Assembly (NCBI GenBank): GCA_944989445.1
Contig: CALYLW010000136.1
Location: 1,541,413-1,605,412, forward strand
DNA: 64,000 bases
Direction: 5' to 3'
DNA from: Ampullaceana balthica
Lineage: Eukaryota; Mollusca; Gastropoda; Lymnaeidae
This document shows positions 11,371 to 23,716 of the stretch, in pieces (position 1 is the stretch's first letter; the number at the start of each line of letters is the position of its first letter). The notes under the pieces were generated by a model that ran no database searches, was not told the DNA's origin, and saw only the letters and a list, made by a program, of their open reading frames with translations. The translations under genes were made by a program, and so were the position numbers.

Positions 11371-11994
11371 CTTTAAAACGTTTATTGGTACGAGATCTAA
11401 GTGTGTGGAAAATGATAACGTTTCAATTAAGGCTTAAGTTTGGAAAAGTCTTTTATTCAAGTTTTTTGTTCAAATAAATCATTAGTTCATGATTTTATCA
11501 GAAAAATCATGAGGCAAGGTTTTGCTTAAAAAATAATAACAATAAAATAGAACAATATGTGATTGATCCAGTCTTTGTTCATTGAATGAATGAAATAGGG
11601 TTTTGTCAAAAAATATTTAATTGCTTCCTTGTTAAATGATAGAGCTATGCTTTGTTCAGAGACGGAAGTAGATCTAGCTTTGTTAGAAATGTAATATTTC
11701 TTTTTAAAAAATATCGCTACTAAATCAAAATAAACTTGAGCTAAATATTATTTGTCACAGGATAGTCTTGACTTTTAAGTCGCATATTAAATAAGCCATT
11801 TTAACTTGAACGTATGTGTATTTAAGTGCATGTTTCTAAGTGTACGTGAATCATTTTGGTTTCACTCAACCATTACCTATGTGGATATAAATGATAAAAG
11901 ATTAATTTTACATATCATGTTCATTTATTTACACTCATGATTCCCTCTTAAAAACGCTGTCTGTGTGTTTTTTGTATGCCTGTGTGTGTGAAAG

Positions 11995-11995
11995 T

Positions 11996-12042
<47 letters not shown>

Positions 12043-12165
12043 TTCCCGAGATAAAGAATTGTAATGTTTAAATTTGAGAGAGAGAGGGGGAGAGAGATCC
12101 AGATATGGAATTTTAATTTTTAATTTGAGAGAGAGAGAGAGAGAGAGACCAAGATATAGAATTGT
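11995..12165 (+). repeat. (GT)n/(GA)n microsatellite cluster
   Basis: A GT run followed by three GA-rich tracts separated by copies of a TTTAAATTTGAGAGAG unit. The right-arm counterpart (23,583-23,716) has fewer spacers, so the tract has changed length since the arms formed. Confidence 0.9.
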
Positions 12166-12239
12166 AATGTTTAAATTTCAGATAGAGCGGGAAAATGAAA
12201 GATGATGAAAGTCTATAAATTCTTTCACATAATTTATGT

Positions 12240-12480
12240 CTTCCTCTTATCTGTTACAGACGCACTTTCTATACAGAATATTATTGTGTCCTACCAGTAT
12301 CCATGGTTTATGTATAGTTTTACATTTTTTTAGAGTTTTAAGTGTTTTATAGAGTGTTGTTTTTTCCCTGGTTTGATCAGGCAAAACATTCCACTTCTAA
12401 ATTCAAGATGGAAAGAACATGAATGTGTGCTTGTTTTTGAATACGGAAAAAAGAAAAGCGTTTATAATATTATGCCCATT
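12240..12480 (+). repeat. Interspersed repeat shared with 56,215-56,440
   Basis: Both copies begin with CTTATCTGTTACAGACGC and share a body ending around a GGAAGAACA/TGGAAAGAACA motif and a CATACGGAATAAGAAA-like segment. It is absent at the equivalent place of the right arm. It is non-coding. Confidence 0.55.
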
Positions 12481-12732
12481 ATCAATGTTTATCCTTTACA
12501 AACTGTATATATATATACATATGTGAATGTGTCTGTGTGTGATAGAAATCGTTTATTGAATAGTGTCTGAGTCAGCCTGGAAAAGACGCCACAAAACAAC
12601 GAAAAAGAAAGAGAGAACCCGAAAGAGCGAATTTCAAAGTTTTAAAGTTAGGCCTTATCCTTTATAACAGCGTACAAAAACTATTTATAATAGACATTGA
12701 CTGTACTAAAAGTTCGAGTGGATTTAATAAGT

Positions 12733-15139
12733 CACTAAGCCAGTGGTTCTTAACCTTTTGGGGTCCATACACCCCTTCAGATGCCCAAAAAAGTTCATGC
12801 AACCCCTCGTGAAACTTGCAGAAAATGCATAATAAACTATATTTATTTTAGGAACACAACAGTTTTGACAATAGGCAACAGTGAATTTAGTGAGGGATCT
12901 GTTGCTTCTTATGATCAATAAGCGATTTAAATCTGGGGACTGTTTTGGACAAAGGAAATCTCATGTCATCCTCTGCATTCAACTTATTCCTTTCCTTGGT
13001 TTTAAATAGTCAAAGGTGTGGAGAATCCTGCTTCAAAGAGATAGGTTGTGGCAAATGGAAGGAGAGTCAGTACTGCCCTCGTTGCTAGTTGTGGATAGGA
13101 ATCTAGAAGGGCGCACCAAAATTCAATCAAGGTATTGCAACTTAAGGCACTCCTCAGTACTTCTCTGGTTCTCAAATCAATCAGATCATCTTTAGCAAGG
13201 TCACTGTCATCAATGTTGCCCAAGTCACAGAGAAAAGGATTGCTAATCCAAAGGTCTTTCCTAGCAATTTCTTGACAGAAATACCCATCAAAGGATTTTT
13301 GCAATGTTGAAAGGTGCTCTGAAATTTCCCCTTTGATGTTGTCAGGCAGTGATCCCTCAGTGCTTCCTTCTGCACCAGATATTACAACTTCATCCAAGAG
13401 TGGAAAGTTGACCAAGTTGGACTTTTCTAGTCGTCGTTGGAATAGTGGCAGCTGGTTAAGGAAGGCTTGCAATCTCTCAGTAGCATCCATTACAGTCACA
13501 GCAGGTCCTTGGAGAGATGTATTCAACTCATTCAAGATGGAGCATATGTCAGCCAAGTATGCCAAGTAATGAATGAAATTTGGACAGTCAAACTTGTCCA
13601 CAAGTCACTCTCTTTTTCTCGCAAGAAAATGGCAAGCGCCACTCTCAGTTCTACTAACCCAGAAAGTATCCCGTATTGAAGAGGTAGTGTTTCAAGGCAT
13701 GTGAGCGGATAAAATGTACAACTTGGACTGCAGTAGAAAGAACTGACTTCAAGGTTGGAGGTAGAGTTTTGCATGACAGGGCCTGATGATGAAGCATAAA
13801 GTGTGTAGTGACAATATCTGAAACTTCTTTCTTTACCAGTGCTGAAAATTTTGACTTATTACCGAGCATTGAGGGAACACCATCTGTGCAAATTGAAGAA
13901 ATTCTTGAAGTCCAGTCAAACTGGCTTTCAGTGAACAATGCCCTGACTAGCTGCAGCACATCAGCAGCTTTGGTAGTAGCTAGGAGTGGCTTACAAAAGA
14001 CAAATTCCTCCTTTAGCAATCTACTGTGAACATATCTCACAAATACAAGAATCTGACTGCATTGTGCTACATCAGTGGATTCATCTAGTTGCATGCTAAA
14101 TGGAAAAGGAATGATTCTCATCTCGCACAAGACTTGAGCCAGAATGTCTGCAGCCATGTCACTAATCCTGGAATAAATAGTGTCAGTGGACAAAGGAACT
14201 TTCTCAACCTGCTTCCTCTGCTGGTGACCACACATCAGTTCCACCAACTCCAGAGCACAAGGCTTCACCAGAGGTCTCCAATGGTGTGGGGCTTCTTGGT
14301 TTTTGCAAAAAGATATGCAACCTTGAATGATGCCTCCAGTGCAGATTTCTGTGACTAAGAAAATCCAAGCTTGGGCAAGATACCTGAGGTCAAGAAGCGA
14401 GCTCTCCTCTGCTTGAAGACCTCAACACTGTCCTTGGAATTGGATGGATGGACTTTCTTCAAGTGCTCTCGAAGTCTAACAGGCTTTATGTTGTCATTGT
14501 ACTTGATTTTTCCACAGAGGAAGCATTTAGGCTTTTGTATTCCATCTATCTCTCTCTTTTTCTTATTATTTATTAACGATTTTGAGGGGGTGATGACAAT
14601 CAGAAAGTCGTACCAGTCACAGGCAAATTTTTAACTGATGAAGTTGATGTTTTTAATGACCGGAATTGGATGCTCAACTCAAGATTTAGGTTTCAATGAT
14701 GAATATTGGCTTACAATTACGTTTTTAAGACCTTTGCAGCGTACCGAGCAATAAAAGTGAAGGAAAAAAAATCCCAACGTTTAAATCCGCTCAAAACAGT
14801 GAGAGGGCAACCGGAAGCCATATATCAATATCTGACGTATTTGATGACAAAATATTAAATTATTTTTAAAAAACTGTGATGTAAAGACGAAATTCAGAGG
14901 AACACGTAGAGTGAACCGTTCATTTTGCGATACTATTTTTCCGTCTATTTTCAACACGTGCAGAACGTATATGGACGCTCTTTGACGTGGCATGCCTTGC
15001 TTATGGTTGACATTCTCAGATTATCAGTTTTTCTTTCTTTTTTTTTCTTTTTTTTTCCCTCTTATCTGAATCGTTCATGCACCCCCTGGACCCTGCTTGG
15101 GGGTGCATGCACCACTGGTTAGGTACCCCTGCACTAAGC
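12733..15139 (-). mobile_element. hAT transposon, left-arm copy, with 8-bp TSD
   Basis: The element occupies 12,741-15,131 and is flanked by a perfect 8-bp duplication CACTAAGC (12,733-12,740 and 15,132-15,139). The terminal inverted repeat is imperfect, consensus CAGNGGTNCNTAACC. It encodes a decayed transposase on the minus strand. The right arm carries the same element in the same target site, so the insertion predates the inverted duplication. Confidence 0.92.
12887..14545 (-). pseudogene. hAT transposase relic (ZBED/SCAND3-type), left arm
   Basis: Read on the minus strand, the order is a BED zinc finger (CFLCGK ... HLKKVH), then a catalytic-core segment with QLDESTD and CTDGVPSMLGNKS, then a linker, then an hATC dimerisation region with LLPFATTYLFEAGFS, ending in a Lys-rich tail. 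The frame is broken at least three times: after the finger, after GYFLG, and after FSTPLTI. No intact protein can be made. The architecture matches the animal hAT clade that also gave rise to ZBED5-like and SCAND3-like proteins. Confidence 0.85.
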
Positions 15140-16110
15140 AGTCGTCAATATGTTCAGTTCTTGGTAACGATTAGACAATATACACGAATATTAGTTGTTT
15201 TTTTTTCAATCAGTTCAGCAAGACAATCGCTTAACTATTATAAATCCGAGGAGATTGCATTTTTTACAAATCTATATGTATTGTATGTTTTTTTATCTCA
15301 ATAATTTCTTAAAGATTAAATAGTCATGATACACCATTATAACAATATATGCACTGAAGTAACATAAATGCGTAACTATGGTGCAATGGTACTTTTTATT
15401 ATACCATTAATCTTATAAAAAAACAATTTAATTTAAATTAAAGTTTAAATCACTTACTTTGTGAACTGGAATCATGAAATGGTTCCTCGTTTATCCCTGT
15501 ACAAAAAGAGTTAAATTCAAACATCGTATTTATTTTCAATCCAACATTTTATTTGCATTCTTTGTGGTACACATACAATTTTTTGTGACTGTTTGGATTT
15601 ACCGGAATGCAACACCCTGGTTTTGCACAAAACTTTTTTACTATTTTTAAAGTTGAAACTAACATGTTTATTTACAAACTATTTTTATTTGTTACGATAT
15701 TCCTTTCGACATGCATAAAGTTAACATGAACAATTGAAATTATGCGCCAAATAAATGTATTCTGCTTTCTAAACAAACACATTCCGGTATCAATACTTTA
15801 AAAAATTATTATTATAAAATGTATATTATTTATTATCGTTTCCTTAAAAAATGCGATGAGGTTTTGCTGTTATATTTCAAATAAGAAAAAAATTTAAAAT
15901 ACAACCTATTTGATAAATGAAATTTAGCCGACCATCGTTTTCTCATGTACATGGTTTATGTTTAATGCCATTAAACTATTTGGTAAGAAGTTTTTAATGG
16001 GTGTAAATTTCATTGAATTACTAAGACCTCACTAGCTGATCATAATTTCTATAAATAAGCTAGCCGTACCCGTGATGCGTGTGTGAGTTTTATTAAATCA
16101 ATTTATTAAT
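15140..16110. other. AT-rich non-coding arm sequence
   Basis: Collinear with about 20,027-20,998 of the right arm. I see no gene or element here. Confidence 0.6.
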
Positions 16111-18051
16111 ACTGTCAAACCTCTCATAACACTATGCTGCAAATTTTAACTTTGTGACTTTTAGAAAACCTCAAAATGTGTTTACATGGTTTATTCTTAT
16201 ATACAAAAGAAAAGTATATATGAAAAAGTATATCATTTGGTGTGCTCATGATTCTCGCCAAATCATCATATTCGTGCTCCAAGGAGGGTATGCAAAATGT
16301 CCATGTTTTTTGTGCCTCTGAGATAGCAGAGAAGACAGTGAGCATTATGCCAAGAAAGTGTGGCCACCAAGAGAAGAATTCACCCCAGGAAGCTACAGTG
16401 TCAAGTTACAGCGTTTGGGAGAAGCACATCGAGCTCTCCTTCCACGACTCCATATACAAATGGGGTTAATGAAAGCTTTTGTCAAAATTATGGACCATAC
16501 TGGCTCTGGATTTCTATATTTTTCAGAAAATTTTCCACGAAGAAGTGAAGCAAAGTTGACTGCAGATATCTTTGTTGGACCGCAGATCCCAGAAGTAATG
16601 AAAGATGAGAAGTTGACATCTACATTGGCCATGGTTGAACTGGAAGCCTGGAATGCTTTCAAAGATGTTGTCAACAATTTCTTAGGTAACTTCAAGTCAG
16701 ACAGATACAAAAATCTTTTTAAGAACATGGTGGCTAAATTTTGGGTTTTTGGTTTCCGCACGAGTGTCAAGTTGCACTTTTTGGACTCCCACGTTGACTA
16801 CTTTCCTGTAAATCTTGGTGCATAGAGTTAAGAACAAGGTGAAAGGTTCCATTAGGACATTTGTGCAAACGACAGTCAATACCAAAGTCGATGAAATTGG
16901 AATAATATTGCTGACTATTGTTGGTCATTGAAACGTCATAATCCTGGTGCTGCTCAAAAACGAAAATCATTGAAAAGACAATTCACAGAGTAATAGATAA
17001 GTAATAAATGTAATTCTGCTTTATATTGAGCTTTGGTTAATACTTTTTTAATTTCAAATAGTTTTTTTCATGGTTGAAGTTTATTATCTATCGTATATTT
17101 TGTTGCTGGTTTATTGACTTTTTCCTATATTATAATATATAAATAATATATATTTAATATATAATTATTAAATTTAGAATTGCTAAAAAACTGACGTCAT
17201 ATGCAAAAACTATTGTCGTTTTCGGATTCAGCATATGTGAAAACATAAAGAACAGTTGCATTTATTGAAACATCAGTCATTGTGCAGAATTAAACGAGTT
17301 TAATTTGTTCAAGAGTCCTACTCGTTAAGCGAAACACTCGTTATAAGAAACAATTTTTCCCATACAAATCAATGTAAAATACGATAAATCGTTCCATGCC
17401 GAAAAATTACTTATCTTTCAAAAAAAATTATTAACATTTATTCAATTAAAATTACGTATGAATTGTTAAAGAGTGAAACAACTAGAATACAATTTAGATT
17501 TGAAAGAAAAGACGTAAACAAAAAATTTAATTTATGACAAATAATTCTTTCTTTTTAACTAGAAAACTGCCGACCCTTTAAAATTTGACGAAAATGTGTC
17601 GTAACCGTTTCGTTGACGTTCATGAGTCTCCCTTTTAAGCATTCTTCTCATTAATTGTTCTTGAGAATAGTGCAAATCGTTGATGTTGCCGATTGTAGTT
17701 GCGCGCTAAATTAGCCACCTTGTTCTGGCTTTTCAATGGTTTTACGTTTCATTTCAACAGTTATTTTTTTCTCTCTTAAGATTGTCTTCTAGAGTTTTTT
17801 TTCGAAGACATTTTAGCACAGGTTATTACACTTTGCACATAAAAGAATTACGAATACTGTCTGAATACAAAATTTGTAAAAACGGTTGTTCACACACGAA
17901 AACAATACGCTAACAGACTGAGGGCTAAACACATCACAATACATCTTGTCGGAAGTGCGCTTGTTAAGGGAGCAATTTTTTCAATAAAAAGTTTGCTCAT
18001 TATGCGAATTTCTCGTTATGAGAAACTCTCCTTATGTGAGGTTTGACTCTA
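16110..18051 (+). mobile_element. Pogo/Tigger-like element, left arm
   Basis: The element 16,112-18,049 lies between TA dinucleotides. Its ends are CTGTCAAACCTC and, inverted, GAGTCAAACCTCACAT, the usual look of pogo/Tigger termini. Internal segments near 17,320 and 18,000 (CTCGTTATAAGAAAC, CTCGTTATGAGAAACTC) repeat the terminal theme. The only coding relic inside it (16,358-16,991) does not look like a pogo DDE transposase. Confidence 0.7.
16358..16991 (+). pseudogene. Relic of a repeat-borne invertebrate protein family, left arm
   Basis: Translation gives an MGLMKAFVKIMD segment, an FVGPQIPEVMKDE segment, a FLGNFKSDRYKNL segment and a KLHFLDSHVDYFPVNLG segment. After a stop and frame change (about 16,893-16,991) comes NNIADYCWSLKRHNPGAAQK. 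I recall this ordered pattern (GLMK.FVK, VGPQI, FLGN, HSH.D.FP.NLG, DYCW) from a protein family found in many copies in insect and cnidarian genomes, but I cannot name a Pfam domain or transposon class for it. It is broken here. The right arm has the same relic inverted. Confidence 0.6.
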
Positions 18052-18387
18052 TTTTGATTTTGGATACACATTTTTTTTTGTTTCCTTTCCTTTAAGGTCT
18101 AGTGAGTACAACAATTATTAATAACGTTTTATGACGCACTAGCAGGACACGTGCACTAACTGTCATTTTGTGAATCACAGGTTTTCTAAATGGATAAGAA
18201 ATAAAATGTCTAGCTATTTTTAATAAGATAATTCATAACAACGCATTAAAATATATCCTATAATTAACTAAATTTAAAAAAAAACATAATATATAATTAT
18301 TTCGGACCCATACCGTCGTAACTGGCTCACAGGAGATAAACATCATCTATAGCCTCCCTGAAGTAGTGGATAATCTCAAAATGATAC
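17752..18387. other. Palindrome spacer (about 636 bp)
   Basis: This stretch separates the two arms. Bases 17,752-18,049 are the remaining end of the left pogo-like element, which finishes at its terminal repeat beside TA. Bases 18,050-18,387 are AT-rich unique DNA with no coding potential that I can see. The right arm begins at 18,388 inside its own copy of the pogo-like element, so that copy is truncated. Confidence 0.8.
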
Positions 18388-20027
18388 GTAAAACCATTGA
18401 AAAGCCAGAACAAGGTGGCTAATTTAGCGCGCAACTACAATCGGCCAACATCAACGATTTGCACTTTTCTCAAGAACAATTAATGAGAAGAATGCTTAAA
18501 AGGGAGACTCATGAACGTCAACGAAACGGTTACGACACATTTTCGTCAAATTTTAAAGGGTCGGCAGTTTTCTAGTTAAAAAGAAAGAATTATTTGTCAT
18601 AAATTAATATTTTTGTTTACGTCTTTTCTTTCAAATCTAAATTGTATTCTAGTTGTTTCACTCTTTAACAATTCATACGTAATTTTAATTGAATAAATGT
18701 TAATAATTTTTTTTGAAAGATTAGTAAATTTTCGGCATGGAACGATTTATCGTATTTTACATTGATTTGTATGGGAAAAATTGTTTCTTATAACGAATGT
18801 TTCGCTTAACGAGTAGGACTCTTGAACAAATTAAACTCGTTTAATTCTGCACAATGACTGATGTTTCAATAAATGCAACTGTTCTTTATGTTTTCACATA
18901 TGCTGAATCCGAAAACGACAATGGTTTTTGCATATGACGTCAGATTTGTTAGCAATTCTAAATTTAATAATTATATATTAAATATATATTATTTATATAT
19001 TATAATATAGGAAAAAGTCAATAAACCAGCAACAAAATATACGATAGATAATAAACTTCAACCATGAAGAAAACTATTTGAAATTTAAAAAATTATCAAC
19101 CAAAGCGCAATATAAAGCAGAATTACATTTATTACTTATCTATTACTCTGTGAATTGTCTTTTCAATGATTTTCGTTTTTGAGCAGCATCAGGATTATGA
19201 CGTTTCAATGACCAACAATAGTCAGCAATATTATTCCAATTTCATCGACTTTGGTATTGACTGTCGTTTGCACAAATGTCCTAATTGAACCTTTCACCTT
19301 GTTCTTAACTCTATGCACCAAGATTTACAGGAAAGTAGTCAACGTGGGAGTCCAAAAAGTGCAACTTGACACTCGTGCGGAAACCAAAAAACCCAAAATT
19401 TAGCCACCATGTTCTTAAAAAGATTTTTGTATCTGTCTGACTTGAAGTTACCTAAGAAATTGTTGACAACATCTTTGAAAGCATTCCAGGCTTCCAGTTC
19501 AACCATGGCCAATGTAGATGTCAACTTCTCATCTTTCATTACTTCTGGGATCTGCGGTCCAACAAAGATATCTGCAGTCAACTTTGCTTCACTTCTTCGT
19601 GGAAAATTTTCTGAAAAATATAGAAATCCAGAGCCAGTATGGTCCATAATTTTGACAAAAGCTTTCATTAACCCCATTTGTATATGGAGTCGTGGAAGGA
19701 GAGCTCGATGTGCTTCTCCCAAACGCTGTAACTTGACACTGTAGCTTCCTGGGGTGAATTCTTCTCTTGGTGGCCACACTTTCTTGGCATAATGCTCACT
19801 GTCTTCTCTGCTATCTCAGAGGCACAAAAAACATGGACATTTTGCATACCCTCCTTGGAGCACGAATATGATGATTTGGCGAGAATCATGGGCACACCAA
19901 ATGATATACTTTTTCATATATACTCTTCTTTTGTATATAAGGATAAACCATGTAAACACATTTTGAGGTTTTCTAAAAGTCACAAAGTTAAAATTTGCAG
20001 CACAGTGTTATGAGAGGTTTGACAGTA
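18388..20027 (-). mobile_element. Pogo/Tigger-like element, right arm, truncated
   Basis: Inverted copy of 16,112-17,751. The outer terminus and its TA are intact at 20,025-20,027. The inner end is missing about 300 bp, because the arm begins at 18,388 inside the element. The palindrome junction therefore lies within this element. Confidence 0.72.
19150..19779 (-). pseudogene. Relic of the repeat-borne protein family, right arm
   Basis: Inverted copy of 16,358-16,991 with the same segments (GLMKAFVKIMD, FVGPQIPEVM, FLGNFKSDRY). It has an extra frame disruption near the FPHECQVALFGLP end, so the left copy reads slightly further. Confidence 0.6.
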
Positions 20028-20998
20028 TTAATAAATTGATTTAATAAAACTCACACACACATCACGGGTACGGCTAGTTTATTTATAGAAATTATGATCA
20101 GCTAGTGAGGTCTTAGTAATTCAATGAAATTTACACCCATTAAAAACTTCTTACCAAATAGTTTAATGGCATTAAACATAAACCATGTACATGAGAAAAC
20201 GATGGTCGGCTAAATTTCATTTATCAAATAGGTTGTATTTTAAATTTTTTTCTTATTTGAAATACAACAGCAAAACCTCATCGCATTTTTTAAGGAAACG
20301 ATAATAAATAATATACATTTTATAATAATAATTTTTTAAAGTATTGATACCGGAATGTGTTTGTTTAGAAAGCAGAATACATTTATTTGGCGCATAATTT
20401 CAATTGTTCATGTTAACTTCATGCATGTCGAAAGGAATATCGTAACAAATAAAAATAGTGTGTAAATAAACATGTTAGTTTCAACTTTAAAAATAGAAAA
20501 AAAGTTTTGTGCAAAACCAGGGTGTTGCATTCCGGTAAATCCAAACAGTCACAAAAAATTGTATGTGTACTACAGAGAATGCAAATAAAATGTTGGATTG
20601 AAAATAAATACGATGTTTGAATTTAACTCTTTTTGTACAGGGATAAACGAGGAACCATTTCATGATTCCAGTTCACAAAGTAAGTGATTTAAACTTTAAT
20701 TTAAATTAATTTTTTTTTATAAGATTAATGGCATAATAAAAAGTACCATTGCACCAAAGTTAAGCATTTATGTTACTTCAGTTCATATATTTTTATAATG
20801 GTGTATCATGACTATTTAATCTTTAAGAAATTATTGAGATAAAAAAAAACATACAATATATTTAGATTTGTAAAAAATGCAATCTCCTCGGATTTATAAT
20901 AGTTAAGCGATTGTCTTGCTGAACTGATTGAAAAATAACAAAACTAATATTCGTGTATATTGTCTAATCGTTACCAAGAACTGAACATATTGACGACT
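20028..20998. other. AT-rich non-coding arm sequence
   Basis: Mirror of 15,140-16,110. No gene or element was recognised. Confidence 0.6.
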
Positions 20999-23424
20999 GC
21001 TTAGTGCAGGGGTACCTAACCAGTGGTGCATGCACCCCCAAGCAGGTTCCAGGGGGTGCATGAACGATTAAGATTTAAAAAAAAAGAAAAAGAGGGAAAA
21101 AAATAAGAATTAAAAAAAAAGAAAGAAAAACTGATAATCTGAGAATGTCAACCATAAGCAAGGCATGCCACGTCAAAGAGCGTCCATATATGTTCTGCGC
21201 GTGTTGAAAATAGACGGAAAAATAGTATCGCAAAATGAACGGTTCACTCTACGTGTTCCTCTGAATTTCGTCTTTACATCACAGTTTTTTTTAAATAATT
21301 TAATATTTTGTCATCAAATACGTCAGATATTGATATATGGCTTCCGGTTGCCCTCTCGCTGTTTTGAGCGGATTTAAACGTTGGGATTTTTTTCCTTCAC
21401 TTTTATTGCTCGGTACGCTGCAAAGGTCTTAAAAACGTAATTGTAAGCCAATATTCATCATTGAAACATAAATCTTGAGTTGATCATCCAATTCCGGTCA
21501 TTAAAAACATCAACTTCATCAGTTAAAAATTTGCCTGTGACTGGTACGACTTTCTGATTGTCATCACCCCCTCAAAATCGTTAATAAATAATAAAAAAAA
21601 GAGAGAGATAGATGGAATACAAAAGCCTAAATGCTTCCTCTGTGGAAAAATCAAGTACAATGACAACATAAAGCCTGTTAGACTTCGAGAGCACTTGAAG
21701 AAAGTCCATCCATCCAATTCCAAGGACAGTGTTGAGGTCTTCAAGCAGAGGAGAGCTCGCTTCTTGACCTCAGGTATCTTGCCCAAGCTTGGATTTTCTT
21801 AGTCACAGAAATCTGCACTGGAGGCATCATTCAAGGTTGCATATCTTTTTGCAAAAACCAAGAAGCCCCACACCATTGGAGACCTCTGGTGAAGCCTTGT
21901 GCTCTGGAGTTGGTGGAACTGATGTGTGGTCACCAGCAGAGGAAGCAGGTTGAGAAAGTTCCTTTGTCCACTGACACTATTTATTCCAGGATTAGTGACA
22001 TGGCTGCAGACATTCTGGCTCAAGTCTTGTGCGAGATGAGAATCATTCCTTTTCCATTTAGCATGCAACTAGATGAATCCACTGATGTAGCACAATGCAG
22101 TCAGATTCTTGTATTTGTGAGATATGTTCACAGTAGATTGCTAAAGGAGGAATTTGTCTTTTGTAAGCCACTCCTAGCTACTACCAAAGCTGCTGATGTG
22201 CTGCAGCTAGTCAGGGCATTGTTCACTGAAAGCCAGTTTGACTGGACTTCAAGAATTTCTTCAATTTGCACAGATGGTGTTCCCTCAATGCTCGGTAATA
22301 AGTCAAAATTTTCAGCACTGGTAAAGAAAGAAGTTTCAGATATTGTCACTACACACTTTATGCTTCATCATCAGGCCCTGTCATGCAAAACTCTACCTCC
22401 AACCTTGAAGTCAGTTCTTTCTACTGCAGTCCAAGTTGTACATTTTATCCGCTCACATGCCTTGAACCACTGCCTCTTCAATACGGGATACTTTCTGGGT
22501 TAGTAGAACTGAGAGTGGCGCTTGCCATTTTCTTGCGAGAAAAAGAGAGTGACTTGTGGACAAGTTTGACTGTCCAAATTTCATTCATTACTTGGCATAC
22601 TTGACTGACATATGCTCCATCTTGATTGAGTTGAATACATCTCTCCAAGGACCTGCTGTGACTGTAATGGATGCTACTGAGAGATTGCAAGCCTTCCTTA
22701 ACCAGCTGCCACTATTCCAACGACGACTAGAAAAGTCCAACTTGGTCAACTTTTCACTCTTGGATGAAGTTGTAATATCTGGTGCAGAAGGAAGCACTGA
22801 GGGATCACTGCCTGACAACATCAAAGGGGAAATTTCAGAGCACCTTTCAACATTGCAAAAATCCTTTGATGGGTATTTCTGTCAAGAAATTGCTAGGAAA
22901 GACCTTTGGATTAGCAATCCTTTTCTCTGTGACTTGGACAACATTGATGACAGTGACCTTGCTAAAGATGATCTGATTGATTTGAGAATCAGAGAAGTAC
23001 TGAGGAGTGCCTTAAGTTGCAATACCTTGATTGAATTTTGGTGCACCCTGCTAGATTCCTACCCACAACTAGCAACGAGGGCAGTACTGACTCTCCTTCC
23101 ATTTGCCACAACCTATCTCTTTGAAGCAGGATTCTCCACACCTTTGACTATTTAAAACCAAGGAAAGGAATAAGTTGAATGCAGAGGATGACATGAGATT
23201 TCCTTTGTCCAAAACAGTCCCCAGATTTAAATCGCTTATTGATCATAAGAAGCAACAGATCCCTCACTAAATTCACTGTTGCCTATTGTCAAAACTGTTG
23301 TGTTCCTAAAATAAATATAATTTATTATGCATTTTCTGCAAGTTTCACGAGGGGTTGCATGAACTTTTTTGGTCATCTGAAGGGGTGTATGGACCCCAAA
23401 AGGTTAAGAACCACTGGCTTAGTG
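20999..23424 (+). mobile_element. hAT transposon, right-arm copy, with 8-bp TSD
   Basis: The element occupies 21,007-23,416, flanked by GCTTAGTG at 20,999-21,006 and 23,417-23,424. This is the reverse complement of the left-arm duplication. The terminus CAGGGGTACCTAACC pairs imperfectly with the other end GGTTAAGAACCACTG. Point and small indel differences from the left copy are few. Confidence 0.92.
21602..23270 (+). pseudogene. hAT transposase relic (ZBED/SCAND3-type), right arm
   Basis: A BED finger (CFLCGK ... HLKKVH) is at about 21,610-21,715. The core frame 21,889-22,503 carries QLDESTD and CTDGVPSMLG. The frame 22,556-23,155 carries FDGYFCQEIARKDLW, NPFLCDL and LLPFATTYLFEAGFS. The C-terminal tail NKLNAEDDMRFPLSK continues in another frame to TAA at 23,270. 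The frameshifts are the same as in the left arm, so they are older than the duplication. Over the two long frames, 403 codons, I count about nine residue differences between arms. Confidence 0.86.
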
Positions 23425-23582
23425 ACTTATTAAATCCACTCGAACTTTTAGTACAGTAAACGTCTATTATAAATAGTTTTTGTACGCTGTTATAAAGGAT
23501 AAGGCCTAAATTAAAACTTTGAAATTCTCTCTTTCGGGTTCTCTCTTTCTTTTTCGTTGTTTTGTGGCGTCTTTTCCAGGCT

Positions 23583-23648
23583 GACTCAGACACTCTCTCT
23601 CCCCCTCTCTCTCTCAAATTTAAACATTACAATTCTTTATCTCGGGAA

Positions 23649-23702
<54 letters not shown>

Positions 23703-23716
23703 TACTTTCACACACA
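23583..23716 (+). repeat. (CT)n(CA)n microsatellite
   Basis: About 25 CT dinucleotides run directly into about 12 CA dinucleotides. It is the mirror of 11,995-12,060 and shorter overall than the left-arm cluster. Confidence 0.95.

Larger units (their letters stand above)
1..17751 (+). repeat. Left arm of a giant inverted repeat
   Basis: Read in reverse complement, this arm is collinear with 18,388-39,023. Matched pairs include base 1 with 39,023, the hAT element 12,741-15,131 with 21,007-23,416, and the pogo-like element from 16,112 with 20,025. The two hAT reading frames of 204 and 199 codons differ at about nine residues in total, so the arms are close but not identical. Differences also include arm-specific insertions (4,380-8,067 here). 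Homology already exists at base 1, so the arm may extend beyond the window. The inner end is near 17,751, inside the pogo-like element. Confidence 0.93.

Noticed and set aside
13654..14268. hAT frames as domesticated host genes
   Set aside because: Terminal repeats and target duplications are intact and the coding region has several frameshifts shared by both arms, so it is a dead transposon.
16358..16825. A 155-codon frame as a possible intact gene
   Set aside because: The conserved continuation (DYCWSLKRH) is in another frame beyond a stop, and the whole lies between pogo-like ends. It is a relic.
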